Shown here one piece after another: positions 50,177 through 58,899 of a stretch of DNA of 64,000 nt. The position numbers and the translations under genes are program-made. Numbering within the stretch: position 1 is the first letter of the stretch; every line of letters starts with the position of its first letter. Source of the DNA: Lachnospiraceae bacterium KH1T2 (GTDB taxonomy: Bacteria > Bacillota > Clostridia > Lachnospirales > Lachnospiraceae); assembly GCA_900114405.1 (NCBI GenBank), contig FOSY01000014.1:1-64000 (forward strand), written 5' to 3'. The notes beneath the pieces were generated by a model. It was not told the DNA's origin. It saw only the letters and a list, made by a program, of their open reading frames with translations, and searched no databases.

Positions 50177-50662
50177 ATGAGAGAAAATGAAAAAGACATA
50201 ACACTTCTTGGAAATCAAGGTGTGAAATATAAGTATGAGTATGATCCGTCAATACTTGAATCATTTAATAATAAACACCCGGAAAATGACTACTATGTAA
50301 AGTTCAATTGTCCTGAGTTTACAAGTCTTTGCCCGATAACAGGTCAGCCCGATTTTGCGACTATATATATTTCATATGTTCCGGATGAAAAACTTGTGGA
50401 AAGTAAGAGTTTGAAACTTTATCTTTTCTCATTTAGAAACCATGGTGATTTTCATGAAGACGTCGTGAACATCATTATGAATGACCTTATTGAGAAGCTT
50501 GATCCTAAATATATAGAAGTTACAGGAAAGTTCCTTCCAAGGGGCGGTCTTTCTATTGATCCATATTGCAATCATGGAAAAAAAGGTACAAAGTGGGAGC
50601 AGGTTGCATGGGATAGACTCACTCATCACGACATGTATCCTGAAAAAATCGATAATAGATAA
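50177..50662 (+). CDS. queF: NADPH-dependent preQ0 reductase
   Basis: The 161-residue unimodular QueF has the catalytic Cys52 in [15 protein letters not shown] and the ESKSLKLYL segment that binds NADPH. It reduces preQ0 to preQ1. Being the last gene, it completes the route from GTP to preQ1, the ligand expected for the upstream riboswitch. The gene that inserts preQ1 into tRNA (tgt) is not here. Confidence 0.96.
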   Translation: MRENEKDITLLGNQGVKYKYEYDPSILESFNNKHPENDYYVKFNCPEFTSLCPITGQPDFATIYISYVPDEKLVESKSLKLYLFSFRNHGDFHEDVVNIIMNDLIEKLDPKYIEVTGKFLPRGGLSIDPYCNHGKKGTKWEQVAWDRLTHHDMYPEKIDNR

Positions 50663-50680
50663 TTTTGTAAAAATATAAAG

Positions 50681-50710
50681 TTGCTAGTTCTTTTTTTTAT
50701 GTGTTATTAT
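50681..50710 (+). promoter_or_regulatory. Promoter of the DUF1846 gene
   Basis: TTGCTA, an 18-bp spacer containing eight T, and TATTAT lie 44 bp before the start codon. Confidence 0.55.
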
Positions 50711-50753
50711 TAATCGAAGTTTAAATTTTTAACTCAATGGAAAGGAACTACTA

Positions 50754-52253
50754 ATGGCAGAACTAGATAATATTAAAGTTGGTTTTAGTAATGATAAGTA
50801 CACCGAACTTCAGTCAAAGAAGATCAGAGACAGGATCGATATGTTCGGCGGTAAGTTGTATCTTGAATTTGGTGGAAAGCTTTTTGATGACTTCCATGCA
50901 TCTCGTGTACTTCCGGGATTTAAGCCTGATTCAAAAATTCAGATGCTTAAACATCTTGCAGATAAAACTGAGATAGTGATTGCCATTAAAGCCGGAGATA
51001 TTGAGAAAAATAAAGTCAGAGGAGACATAGGTATTACTTATGATATGGATCTTCTGAGACTTGTAGATGCATTTACGAATTATGGACTTTATGTAGGAAG
51101 TGTTGTACTCACACAGTTTGCTGAGCAGCCGGCAGCTGTCGCTTATGAGAAAAAGCTTAAGGCGTTAGGACTTAAAGTATTCAGACACTATATCATTCCG
51201 GGATATCCTTCTAACATTCCATATATCGTGAGTGATGAAGGCTTTGGAAAGAATGATTATATCGAAACAACACGTCCGTTGGTAGTTGTTACAGCACCGG
51301 GACCTGGAAGCGGAAAGATGGCAACATGTCTTTCACAGCTTTACCACGAAGGTAAGAGAGGTGTAAAGGCCGGATATGCTAAGTTTGAGACATTCCCAAT
51401 CTGGAGCATCCCGCTTAATCATCCTGTAAATCTTGCGTATGAAGCTGCTACAGCTGACCTTAATGATGTAAATATGATCGATCCATTCCATCTTGAGGCA
51501 TATAATGAAAAGGCTGTAAATTACAATCGAGATGTTGAAGTTTTCCCTGTGCTTAAGGCTATGTTTGAAAAACTTCAGGGTAATTCACCATATCAGTCTC
51601 CGACAGATATGGGTGTTAATATGGCTGGCTTTGCAATCGTTGATGATGAGGCATGCTGTCATGCTGCAAAGCAGGAGATAATTAGACGTTATTTTGAAGC
51701 ACTTTGTGCAAGAAGAAAGGGCGAAGGTACTGATTCAGCAGTTCAGAAGCTTGAACTCCTCATGGATAAGGCAGGTATCAGCGTATCAGACAGAGCAATA
51801 GTTGCAGCTGCAAATATCAGAGACCAGCAGACAGGCGCACCTGCAGCAGCAATGGAACTTCCGGATGGAACTATCATCACTGGTAAAACATCACCGATGG
51901 TAGGCGCATCATCTGCGTTGATCCTTAATGCATTAAAGCACTTTGCCGGAATTGATGATGCAATTAAACTGATTTCACCTGAGGTGCTTACACCTATTCA
52001 GAATCTTAAGGTTAATTATCTTGGAGATCATAACCCATTGCTTCATCTGAATGAGCTCTTGATCGCGCTTTCAATTGAAGCTATCAATAATGATGCGGCA
52101 AAGAAGGCATATGCGTGTCTGCCGATGCTTGCAGGACTTGAAGCTCATTCGTCTGTTATTCTTTCACAGGTCGATGTGGGTGTATTTAAGAAGCTTGGAA
52201 TACATCTTACATGTGAGCCTAAGTATGAAGGAAATAAGCTGTATCATAAATAA
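50754..52253 (+). CDS. DUF1846 family protein, unknown function
   Basis: The 499-residue protein is a full-length member of the conserved DUF1846 family of anaerobic and lactic Firmicutes. It has the glycine-rich VVVTAPGPGSGKMATCLSQL, which looks like a nucleotide-binding loop, and conserved segments such as YSSNIPYIVSDEGFG-like (YPSNIPYIVSDEGFGKNDYI). It is cytoplasmic with no signal peptide. The role is not established. Codon use is rather biased and the promoter and terminator are strong, suggesting high expression. It is monocistronic. Confidence 0.85.
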   Translation: MAELDNIKVGFSNDKYTELQSKKIRDRIDMFGGKLYLEFGGKLFDDFHASRVLPGFKPDSKIQMLKHLADKTEIVIAIKAGDIEKNKVRGDIGITYDMDLLRLVDAFTNYGLYVGSVVLTQFAEQPAAVAYEKKLKALGLKVFRHYIIPGYPSNIPYIVSDEGFGKNDYIETTRPLVVVTAPGPGSGKMATCLSQLYHEGKRGVKAGYAKFETFPIWSIPLNHPVNLAYEAATADLNDVNMIDPFHLEAYNEKAVNYNRDVEVFPVLKAMFEKLQGNSPYQSPTDMGVNMAGFAIVDDEACCHAAKQEIIRRYFEALCARRKGEGTDSAVQKLELLMDKAGISVSDRAIVAAANIRDQQTGAPAAAMELPDGTIITGKTSPMVGASSALILNALKHFAGIDDAIKLISPEVLTPIQNLKVNYLGDHNPLLHLNELLIALSIEAINNDAAKKAYACLPMLAGLEAHSSVILSQVDVGVFKKLGIHLTCEPKYEGNKLYHK

Positions 52254-52266
52254 TTGAATTGTTTAT

Positions 52267-52305
52267 AAAGGATATGTGCACATTGGCGCATGTCCTTTAT
52301 TTTGT
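52267..52305 (+). terminator. Intrinsic terminator
   Basis: A 13-bp stem from AAAGGATATGTGC and GCGCATGTCCTTT with a 6-nt loop is followed by ATTTTGTTT. Confidence 0.9.
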
Positions 52306-52450
52306 TTATGCAATTCTAACAACTTTAATAATTTAGTGTATTAAAAACGCTATTTATATGCTAATATATAAACAAAACAAGGTAATGTTTGATTTGGGAG
52401 TATTATGTAAAAAACATCTTGTGTAAATATTTAAAAAGGAGAGACTGGAA

Positions 52451-52711
52451 ATGTCAAAGAAGGTAACAAGAGTAACATCTGCTAAGGAGACTGCAGAGGC
52501 TAAGAAAAATGTTGTAATTGAATCAGAGATTCAGTATGATGGTCATTCTATAAAGCAGGATGTGCTTTGTGAAAGAATCATGGATGCATGGTCTGCTACA
52601 GGTCATGACAAGAATGCAATTGAGAAGTTGGAACTTTATCTTAAGCCTTCTGAGAACAGAGCTTATTATGTGATCAACTCAGATGAGAGCGGAAGTGTTT
52701 TTATGTTCTGA
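52451..52711 (+). CDS. DUF6465-like small protein
   Basis: The 86-residue protein has a Lys/Ala-rich N-terminus (MSKKVTRVTSAKETAEAKKN), a middle that reads IQYDGHSIKQDVLCERI, and the C-terminal segment LELYLKPSENRAYYVINSDE. That segment is typical of small Lachnospiraceae DUF6465 proteins. The function is unknown; the basic tail suggests nucleic-acid binding. The ribosome site AAGGAG is strong, and a large nested hairpin follows. Confidence 0.75.
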   Translation: MSKKVTRVTSAKETAEAKKNVVIESEIQYDGHSIKQDVLCERIMDAWSATGHDKNAIEKLELYLKPSENRAYYVINSDESGSVFMF

Positions 52712-52728
52712 TTAAGATTTTAAGCTGA

Positions 52729-52863
52729 GAATCCTGTCATTGCTTTGACACATTCATAATAAAACTTATGTCATAGCTCGAATGAGCCTTATGTTGGCGA
52801 TTTCGAGATATGACATTAGTTTGATTTAGAACGTGTCAATGCATTGGTCAGGATTCTTTTTTT
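52729..52863 (+). terminator. 135-nt nested multi-stem structure ending in a terminator
   Basis: Three nested helices share one axis: GAATCCTG/CAGGATTC (52729-52736, 52849-52856), TTGACAC/GTGTCAA (52745-52751, 52833-52839) and TATGTCAT-x-x-CTCGAA / TTCGAG-x-ATGACATA-like (52767-52782, 52802-52817). Seven T follow the outer stem. It terminates the DUF6465 transcript but is far larger than needed. Confidence 0.7.
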
Positions 52864-52927
52864 GCGTAAAACATGATATCATTGCTAAAGCTGCGTTATT
52901 AAATTAAGCTTTGAAAGGAATAATATC

Positions 52928-53620
52928 ATGGCAGATTACAGATATCTTTTGTGGGACATTGATGGAACTATACTTGACTTTGAGAAAGCAGAAAAAGCTG
53001 CGATAGAGGGGCTATTTAAGAAATATGGCTTTGGCAAATGCACAGATGAAATGCTTGGAAGATATTCTGTGATAAACAGAGGATATTGGGAAGCTTTGGA
53101 GAGAAACGAGATTTCAAAACCTGAAGTACTGGTTGGAAGATTTAGAGACTTTTTCTCAGAGATGGGCCTTCCGGTTGAAAAAGCAGAAGCCTTTAATAAG
53201 GACTATCAGCTGGCGCTTGGAGATACGATAGCTTTTTGCGACAATGCATATGAAATATTGAAGAGAGCAAAAGGAAAATATATACTTGCTGCAGTTACTA
53301 ACGGGACGAAGACTGCGCAGGTAAAGAAACTTTCAAAATCAGGTCTTGACGAGATATTTGACTATGTTTTTATCTCAGAGGAAATAGGGGTGGAAAAACC
53401 TAATGCCGGCTTTTTTGATAAAGTTTTTGACGATATGAAGATCGTGGATAAAAGTAAGGCGCTTATTATAGGCGATTCTCTTACAAGTGATATCAAAGGC
53501 GGAAATAATGCAGAAATAGATACCTGCTGGTATAACCCAAAGGGTAAAAAAGCAGATGGAAATGTAAGCATCAAATATGAGATAGCTAAGCTGGATGAAA
53601 TCGAGAAGATATTGGCGTAG
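52928..53620 (+). CDS. HAD-family phosphatase, YjjG-like
   Basis: The 230-residue HAD hydrolase has motif I with Asp10 and Asp12 (LLWDIDGTILDF), motif II (AAVTNGT), the lysine (EKPNAGFF) and motif IV (ALIIGDSLTSDIKGG). The whole layout fits the YjjG/YfnB group, which includes pyrimidine 5'-nucleotidases. It probably acts as a cytoplasmic nucleotide or sugar phosphatase. It is monocistronic and shows no regulator nearby. Confidence 0.88.
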   Translation: MADYRYLLWDIDGTILDFEKAEKAAIEGLFKKYGFGKCTDEMLGRYSVINRGYWEALERNEISKPEVLVGRFRDFFSEMGLPVEKAEAFNKDYQLALGDTIAFCDNAYEILKRAKGKYILAAVTNGTKTAQVKKLSKSGLDEIFDYVFISEEIGVEKPNAGFFDKVFDDMKIVDKSKALIIGDSLTSDIKGGNNAEIDTCWYNPKGKKADGNVSIKYEIAKLDEIEKILA

Positions 53621-53663
53621 ATTAGAAGTGTATATGTCATATTAGTAAGATTTGCAGAAAATT

Positions 53664-53692
53664 TTGACAAAAGCTCTCTGATTCTGTAAAAT
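53664..53692 (+). promoter_or_regulatory. Promoter before the SEC-C protein
   Basis: A perfect TTGACA, a 17-bp spacer and TAAAAT predict a start near 53699. Confidence 0.75.
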
Positions 53693-53718
53693 ATTAAGAA
53701 TTGAACGCTTTACAACAG

Positions 53719-53757
53719 TAAGGGTCGCGCAAAGTCGCATGACCCTTATTTTTTTGT
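53719..53757 (+). terminator. Leader terminator before the SEC-C protein
   Basis: TAAGGGTC pairs with GACCCTTA (inner GCG/CGC), followed by seven T. It lies ~20 nt after the predicted start of transcription and 18 bp before the start codon of the next gene. Confidence 0.8.
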
Positions 53758-53775
53758 CAATTAAGGAAGAAAGAG

Positions 53776-54966
53776 ATGTTATTAAACGAATTATTTAAGG
53801 ATTACAAAAAGAACGAGATATATGATTTTGTACGTGAGATGGGTATAAAAGGATGCTCATCATATACAAAACCTAAGCTTATCGAGACAGCATGTGAATT
53901 TCTCCTTGATAAGAATACTATGGAATCTCGCTTGGGACTTCTTACTGATGAGGAATTTTCAATCTTTGAGAAAGCTGTGAATGCGCCGGTTGCACTTAAT
54001 TCATTCGAAGATGAGCATGCAGCATATGAAGTGTATGAGGTTGGATATATTGGAATAGCTGATTCTACAGCGATTGTTCCTGATGACGTGAAAGAAGCAT
54101 ATCTTGGTTTTTCAAAGAGTGACAATTTTGACGAAAAGCGCAAAAGATTTTCATGGTTAAAGGTATGCCTGCATTTTGTTGAAAACATGTATGGTACAGC
54201 ACCAATTGAGCAGACAGCGGCTCTCTATAATACAAAGACAGGATGCAGAGAGAGCGCAGAGGGTATTCTTGAAATGCTTAAGAGCTTTCCTGCTGATAAG
54301 CTTGGTATGAATATCGATGAAAAGAATATGACAATAACAAGCAAGCTTTTTGAGGATAAGGAAGTCTTCGACTATCTTACAGAAGAGCAGTCAGGCAAGC
54401 CTTTTTACGAGCCTACATACGCACAGATAAATACTCTTTATAAGGAAATGTATCTTTGTGATACGATAGCATATAAAAAGTTTAAGGCTTTCCTTTTGGA
54501 GAGAACTGATGAAGTGGAAGATGTTGAGGATATAGTTTCTCAGGTCTGGTTTGATCTTTCAAGCGGCACAAAGACCGGTCAGGAAGTGATGCAGGCAGTC
54601 ATCAATATAGATGGACTTGAGCTTAGCAAAGAAGAGACAGACGAACTTCTTAAGATACTTCAGGAAGTTAATAACAGCACACGTATGCTTTTCAATAGAG
54701 GATATACACCTAACGAAGTATATACTCTTAATAAGGATAAGAAGAGTGAGGCTGCACCTGTCGTAAAGGAAGTACCTAAGCCGGAAGAGATAATGTCTGC
54801 TTTTGCTCCGGAAGCTGATTTTGAAAATAATGCACCGGTATTTCCTTTTTTACAGCATTCAAATCTGAATGCAGCCAAGACTGTTACAGCTCCAAAGAAG
54901 GTATATCCGAATGATCCATGTCCTTGTGGATCAGGAAAAAAATATAAAAAATGCTGCGGAAGATAA
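53776..54966 (+). CDS. SEC-C zinc-motif protein, otherwise unknown
   Basis: The 396-residue protein ends in a classic SEC-C motif (PNDPCPCGSGKKYKKCCGR), the zinc module also found at the end of SecA and in many unrelated proteins. The N-terminal 330 residues are helical and not recognised. A proline/alanine-rich linker (VVKEVPKPEEIMSAFAPEAD) separates them from the motif. The start has GGAAGAAAGAG upstream. Expression must pass the leader terminator at 53719. The role is unknown. Confidence 0.8.
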   Translation: MLLNELFKDYKKNEIYDFVREMGIKGCSSYTKPKLIETACEFLLDKNTMESRLGLLTDEEFSIFEKAVNAPVALNSFEDEHAAYEVYEVGYIGIADSTAIVPDDVKEAYLGFSKSDNFDEKRKRFSWLKVCLHFVENMYGTAPIEQTAALYNTKTGCRESAEGILEMLKSFPADKLGMNIDEKNMTITSKLFEDKEVFDYLTEEQSGKPFYEPTYAQINTLYKEMYLCDTIAYKKFKAFLLERTDEVEDVEDIVSQVWFDLSSGTKTGQEVMQAVINIDGLELSKEETDELLKILQEVNNSTRMLFNRGYTPNEVYTLNKDKKSEAAPVVKEVPKPEEIMSAFAPEADFENNAPVFPFLQHSNLNAAKTVTAPKKVYPNDPCPCGSGKKYKKCCGR

Positions 54967-54991
54967 TTCGCATAGAATAAAATATTGATTT

Positions 54992-55056
54992 TGCGAGATG
55001 AGCACGGATTCGGATAGGAAACATGTCTGCAGGGGCAGAACCGAATCCGGCGCGCA
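54992..55056 (+). repeat. Hairpin repeat family 2, copy D
   Basis: GCACGGATTCGG pairs with CCGAATCCGGCGC, 26 bp after the stop of the SEC-C gene. The arms and flank match copy C (46197-46256), while the central ~25 nt differ. A second small hairpin (ATACTCG/CGAGTAT) follows at 55057-55075. Confidence 0.7.
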
Positions 55057-55075
55057 ATACTCGCAATCGAGTATT

Positions 55076-55210
55076 TACATTTTGCATGTCGAAAATCTGT
55101 AGTTTGCTTTAATGCACTAAATCAAAGAAAAACTGTCAATTTAGTTGATCTTATTTAATCTAAAAATCCCGTAAAACCTTGTGAATGCTAAGAAAGCTAA
55201 TCTTGTCTAA
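55076..55210. other. Intergenic stretch before the dehydratase operon
   Basis: AT-rich sequence lies between repeat copy D and the promoter at 55211. I looked for a T-box (conserved AGGGTGG and an antiterminator) in view of the leucine-type genes, and none was seen. Confidence 0.4.
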
Positions 55211-55239
55211 TTGATATTTCCTAGTCGCGTAGATATAAT
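55211..55239 (+). promoter_or_regulatory. Promoter of the tandem dehydratase operon
   Basis: TTGATA, a 17-bp spacer and a perfect TATAAT lie 58 bp before the GTG start. Confidence 0.8.
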
Positions 55240-55296
55240 AAATCGTATATCCAAATACAATAAAACAATTTGTGATTGTCAGGAGGAGTTTACAAG

Positions 55297-55770
55297 GTGG
55301 GAAAAATATTCCGTTTTTACAAAGATGTCGATACCGATCAGATAATTGCTTCTCAATATCTGCTATTTCCAACGTTTGATGAAATGAAAGTTCATACATT
55401 TGAATCACTTGATCCGGACTTTGCTTCTAGCGTGAGACCTGGAGATTTTGTTGTTGCAGATGAAAATTTTGGCTGTGGTTCATCAAGAGAACAGGCACCG
55501 AGTGTCTTAAAAGCACTTGGGGTAAAGGCAGTTATTGCAAAGTCTTTTGCAAGGATTTTTTACAGAAATTCCATAAACATCGGCTTACCGGTGATCATAT
55601 GCAAGGAACTTTATGACAACGTAAATGCCGGAGACGAAATGGAACTTGACATGGAAGAGGGAACTATAAGTGCAAATGGCAGAAAATTTTCATGCACAAA
55701 GCTTCCGGAAAATTTGCAGAAGATATTAGATCAGGGCGGATTGATCGCGTCTCTTGACAGGGAGGATTAA
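55297..55770 (+). CDS. LeuD-type dehydratase small subunit (pair 1)
   Basis: The 157-residue protein is an aconitase-superfamily swivel domain ([56 protein letters not shown]). With its large subunit it should move a hydroxyl group on a branched malate, as in isopropylmalate isomerase. The substrate-loop residues are YLLF, while pair 2 has YLVF. The start is GTG 55297, with AGGAGG 10 bp upstream; a TTG at 55276 lies before that site. First gene of a four-gene operon (small1-large1-small2-large2). Confidence 0.85.
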   Translation: MGKIFRFYKDVDTDQIIASQYLLFPTFDEMKVHTFESLDPDFASSVRPGDFVVADENFGCGSSREQAPSVLKALGVKAVIAKSFARIFYRNSINIGLPVIICKELYDNVNAGDEMELDMEEGTISANGRKFSCTKLPENLQKILDQGGLIASLDRED

Positions 55771-55775
55771 CGATA

Positions 55776-57023
55776 ATGGGTATGACAATGGCTGAGAAGA
55801 TCATCGCGAGAGCAGCGGGGATGGAAAGCGTGAAAGCAAACGATATTTGTACGGTTGAACTTGATCTTCTGATGAGTAATGACGGAACATCACATATAAC
55901 TGTAGATAAATATAATGCTCTGAAGCATCCGAGGATTGCAGATGTGTCGAAGCTTGTGTGGATAGTGGATCACAATTTGCCGAGCGACAGCGTTAAGACT
56001 GCTGCATCGCATAAAAAAATGCGTGACTTTGCCAAGGCTCACGGGATAACCTATTACGAAGGTGAGGGCGTGTGTCATCAGGTTATGATGGAAAAGCATG
56101 TGCGGCCGGGGCAGCTTATATTTGGTGCAGATAGTCATACCTGTGCATATGGAGCACTTGGTGCTTTTGGTACGGGTGTTGGAAATACTGACTACCTTTA
56201 TGCTATGGTGACAGGTACTTCATGGGTACTTGTGCCGGAGACGCTTCGTTTTAATCTGAAGGGAAAACTTCCGTCAGGAGTATATGCCAGAGATCTCATA
56301 CTTACAATCATTGGTATGATAAGCGCAAATGGCGCAAATTATAAGGCTATGGAGTTCGGCGGAGAAGGTCTTGGCTCGATAGATATGGCTGGAAGAATAT
56401 CTATCTGCAATTTGTGCGTTGAAGCAGGGGCAAAGACAGCACTTATGGAAGTAGATGATGTTGCAATGGACTACCTGAAACAGCATGGTAGAGAGCCGGT
56501 AGCCTGCTTTAAGCCTGACAGTGATGCTGTTTATACAAAAGTATATGATATAGACTTAAGCACTATAAAGCCAATAGTTGCGAAGCCGCATTTTGTTGAT
56601 AACGTGGTTCCGGCGGAAGAAGCCTTTGGAACTCATATAGATGAAGCGTTCCTGGGCTCTTGTAATAATGGTCGTATAGAAGACCTTAGAGTCGGAGCAG
56701 AAGTATTGAAAGGACGCAAAGTTAACCCTAATGTGAGATTTTTGGTAGTTCCGGCGAGTCGTGAAGTATATATTCAGGCAATGAAAGAGGGACTTTTAGA
56801 CATATTTATGGAAAGCGGCGCGATAGTCATGAACCCGAACTGCTCAGTATGCTGGGGAGCCTGCCAGGGAGTTATAGGCGAGAAAGAGACTTTGATCAGC
56901 ACCGGTACACGTAATTTCAAGGGCAGATGCGGTCACAGGGAATCGTTCGTATATCTTGCAAGTGCTGCGACAGTGACTGCTTCGGCGATAAAGGGTGAAA
57001 TAATCACGGCTGACAGGTTATAA
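55776..57023 (+). CDS. LeuC-type dehydratase large subunit (pair 1)
   Basis: The 415-residue subunit has ADSHTCAYGALGAFGTGVG and the three [4Fe-4S] cysteines: one in LGSCNNGR (the usual motif is GSCTNGR), and two in NPNCSVCWGACQG. It pairs with the small subunit encoded 5 bp upstream. Candidates are 3-isopropylmalate dehydratase, dimethylmalate dehydratase, homoaconitase or an aconitase-like enzyme. No leuA or leuB adjoins to decide. It differs clearly from the second large subunit 500 bp downstream, so the pairs probably have separate substrates. Confidence 0.85.
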   Translation: MGMTMAEKIIARAAGMESVKANDICTVELDLLMSNDGTSHITVDKYNALKHPRIADVSKLVWIVDHNLPSDSVKTAASHKKMRDFAKAHGITYYEGEGVCHQVMMEKHVRPGQLIFGADSHTCAYGALGAFGTGVGNTDYLYAMVTGTSWVLVPETLRFNLKGKLPSGVYARDLILTIIGMISANGANYKAMEFGGEGLGSIDMAGRISICNLCVEAGAKTALMEVDDVAMDYLKQHGREPVACFKPDSDAVYTKVYDIDLSTIKPIVAKPHFVDNVVPAEEAFGTHIDEAFLGSCNNGRIEDLRVGAEVLKGRKVNPNVRFLVVPASREVYIQAMKEGLLDIFMESGAIVMNPNCSVCWGACQGVIGEKETLISTGTRNFKGRCGHRESFVYLASAATVTASAIKGEIITADRL

Positions 57024-57034
57024 GGAGAGTATAG

Positions 57035-57529
57035 ATGGAGAAATTTACAGGTAAGGTATGGGTAATGGGAGACGACATTGATACAGACATTATCCTGCCT
57101 ACAGAGTATCTGGTCTTTAAGACAATAGAAGAGATGAAACCGTATGCTTTTTCACCATTACGACAGGATATCGCGAAGGAGATAAAAAACGGAGATATCA
57201 TCGTTGCAGGAAATAATTTTGGATGCGGCTCATCGAGAGAGCAGGCACCGGAGGTAGTAAAGGCGCTTGGGGTTAAGTGCGTGATAGCTAAAAGCTTTGC
57301 AAGGATCTTCTTTAGAAATGCGATAAATAACGGTTTGCTGCTGATAGAAAATGCAGAACTTGCAGATGAAGTTAAAGAAGGAGACAGCATCACGGTAACT
57401 CTTAATGACAAGATAGAGTATAAGGGAAAGTCATACCCTATAGTTTCGCTGCCGGAGAATCTTGTTGAAATACTTGAAGCAGGCGGACTTGTAAAGGCAA
57501 TGAGAAAAAGAAACGGACTTGAGGATTAA
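57035..57529 (+). CDS. LeuD-type dehydratase small subunit (pair 2)
   Basis: The 164-residue swivel domain ([56 protein letters not shown]) is clearly related to the first small subunit but diverged. It starts 11 bp after the first large subunit, with AAGGAGAG upstream, and is followed 12 bp later by its own large subunit. The YLVF loop is closer to that of isopropylmalate isomerases, so this pair is the better candidate for leucine synthesis; this is inference. Confidence 0.87.
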   Translation: MEKFTGKVWVMGDDIDTDIILPTEYLVFKTIEEMKPYAFSPLRQDIAKEIKNGDIIVAGNNFGCGSSREQAPEVVKALGVKCVIAKSFARIFFRNAINNGLLLIENAELADEVKEGDSITVTLNDKIEYKGKSYPIVSLPENLVEILEAGGLVKAMRKRNGLED

Positions 57530-57541
57530 AGGAGAAAAGCT

Positions 57542-58786
57542 ATGGGGAAGACAATGATAGAAAAGATCATCGCTCACAATGTAGGGCATGAGGTTAAGCC
57601 CGGAGACATTGTGACGGTAGATGTGGACTATGTGATGCTTGATGATATCATGATGCCTTTCATCGTTTCTAAATTCAGAGAAATGGGATTTAGCAAGGTG
57701 TGGGATCCTGAAAAGGTAGTCATCATATGTGACCATCTTGTACCGGCAAGTCAGGTTGATGATACCAGAGCATACCATATAAGCTGTGACTTCGCAGAGG
57801 AGCAAGGGATAAAAAATATTCATAGAAGCGATGGAATATGCCATCAATTGATGACAGAAGCAGGGTATGTCAAGCCGGGACATGTTGTCTTTGGAACAGA
57901 CAGTCATACGACGACTTATGGCTGTGTAGGTGCTTTCTCGACAGGAATCGGATATACAGAAATGGCTTCGATACTTGGAACAGGAAAGCTTTGGATAAGA
58001 GTGCCTTCTACCATAAACGTAAACATTACAGGAAAGCTTCCTGAAAATGTCATGGCGAAGGACGTTATCCTTAAGGTAATAGGTGACCTTACGGCATCCG
58101 GAGCAACTTACAGGTCACTTGAATTTACCGGAGATACGGTCGAAAACATGAGTGTTGCTTCCAGAATGTCCATGACAAATATGGCCATTGAAGCTGGTGC
58201 AAAGTGTGGTCTTTTTGCGCCGGATGAGAAAACTGCTGAATATTGCGGAATTAAACTCGATGAATTTCAGGCAGGACTTAGAAGCGATAGTGATGCAGTT
58301 TATGAAAAAGTGATCAATTATAGGGCGGAAGATATGGTTCCGGTGATGGCTGTGCCTTCTAACGTGGATCATTGTGTACCGATATCTGAGCTTAAGGACA
58401 TTAAGGTAGATCAGGTATTCTTAGGCTCATGCACCAATGGAAGACTTGAAGATCTTATGGCGGCAGCAGAAATCTTAAAAGGAAAGAAGATTGCGCCTTT
58501 TGTGAGATTCATAGTTACACCGGCAAGCCGAAAAGTATACATGGAAGCTCTTAAGAATGGAACACTTCAGACATTGATAGAAGCAGGAGCAGATGTAACA
58601 CATCCGTCGTGCGGACTTTGCTGCGGAAGAACAGGCGGTATATTGACTGATGGAGAGGTGGTCGTTGCAACAAATAATAGAAATTTCCTTGGAAGAATGG
58701 GAAGCTCAAAAGTAAAAATATACCTTGCTTCTCCGAAATCGGCAGCGGCTTCTGCATTGAATGGAAAGATAACAGCGGCAGAGTAA
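57542..58786 (+). CDS. LeuC-type dehydratase large subunit (pair 2)
   Basis: The 414-residue subunit has TDSHTTTYGCVGAFSTGIG, the standard GSCTNGRLEDL cysteine and HPSCGLCCGRTGG with the other cluster cysteines. It is closer to the clostridial/archaeal 3-isopropylmalate dehydratase type than pair 1. It forms a heterodimer with the subunit at 57035. It is the last gene of the operon, and no terminator is evident before the promoter at 58825. Confidence 0.88.
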   Translation: MGKTMIEKIIAHNVGHEVKPGDIVTVDVDYVMLDDIMMPFIVSKFREMGFSKVWDPEKVVIICDHLVPASQVDDTRAYHISCDFAEEQGIKNIHRSDGICHQLMTEAGYVKPGHVVFGTDSHTTTYGCVGAFSTGIGYTEMASILGTGKLWIRVPSTINVNITGKLPENVMAKDVILKVIGDLTASGATYRSLEFTGDTVENMSVASRMSMTNMAIEAGAKCGLFAPDEKTAEYCGIKLDEFQAGLRSDSDAVYEKVINYRAEDMVPVMAVPSNVDHCVPISELKDIKVDQVFLGSCTNGRLEDLMAAAEILKGKKIAPFVRFIVTPASRKVYMEALKNGTLQTLIEAGADVTHPSCGLCCGRTGGILTDGEVVVATNNRNFLGRMGSSKVKIYLASPKSAAASALNGKITAAE

Positions 58787-58824
58787 CAGATATTCTTAAT
58801 ATAAAAAATACTTCCAATGATATG

Positions 58825-58852
58825 TTGAATGGGATTATACTGTAAGTATATT
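58825..58852 (+). promoter_or_regulatory. Promoter of the DUF3048 gene
   Basis: TTGAAT, a 16-bp spacer and TATATT lie about 48 bp before the start codon. A small hairpin (AAGTCC/GGACTT) lies in the leader. Confidence 0.55.
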
Positions 58853-58899
58853 TTGAAAGTCCATATGAGATTGGACTTAATAAAATTTGGAGGTTGAAT

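Noticed and set aside
55076..55296. T-box leader for the leucine-type dehydratase operon
   Set aside because: No conserved T-box core (AGGGTGG), specifier loop or antiterminator/terminator pair was found.
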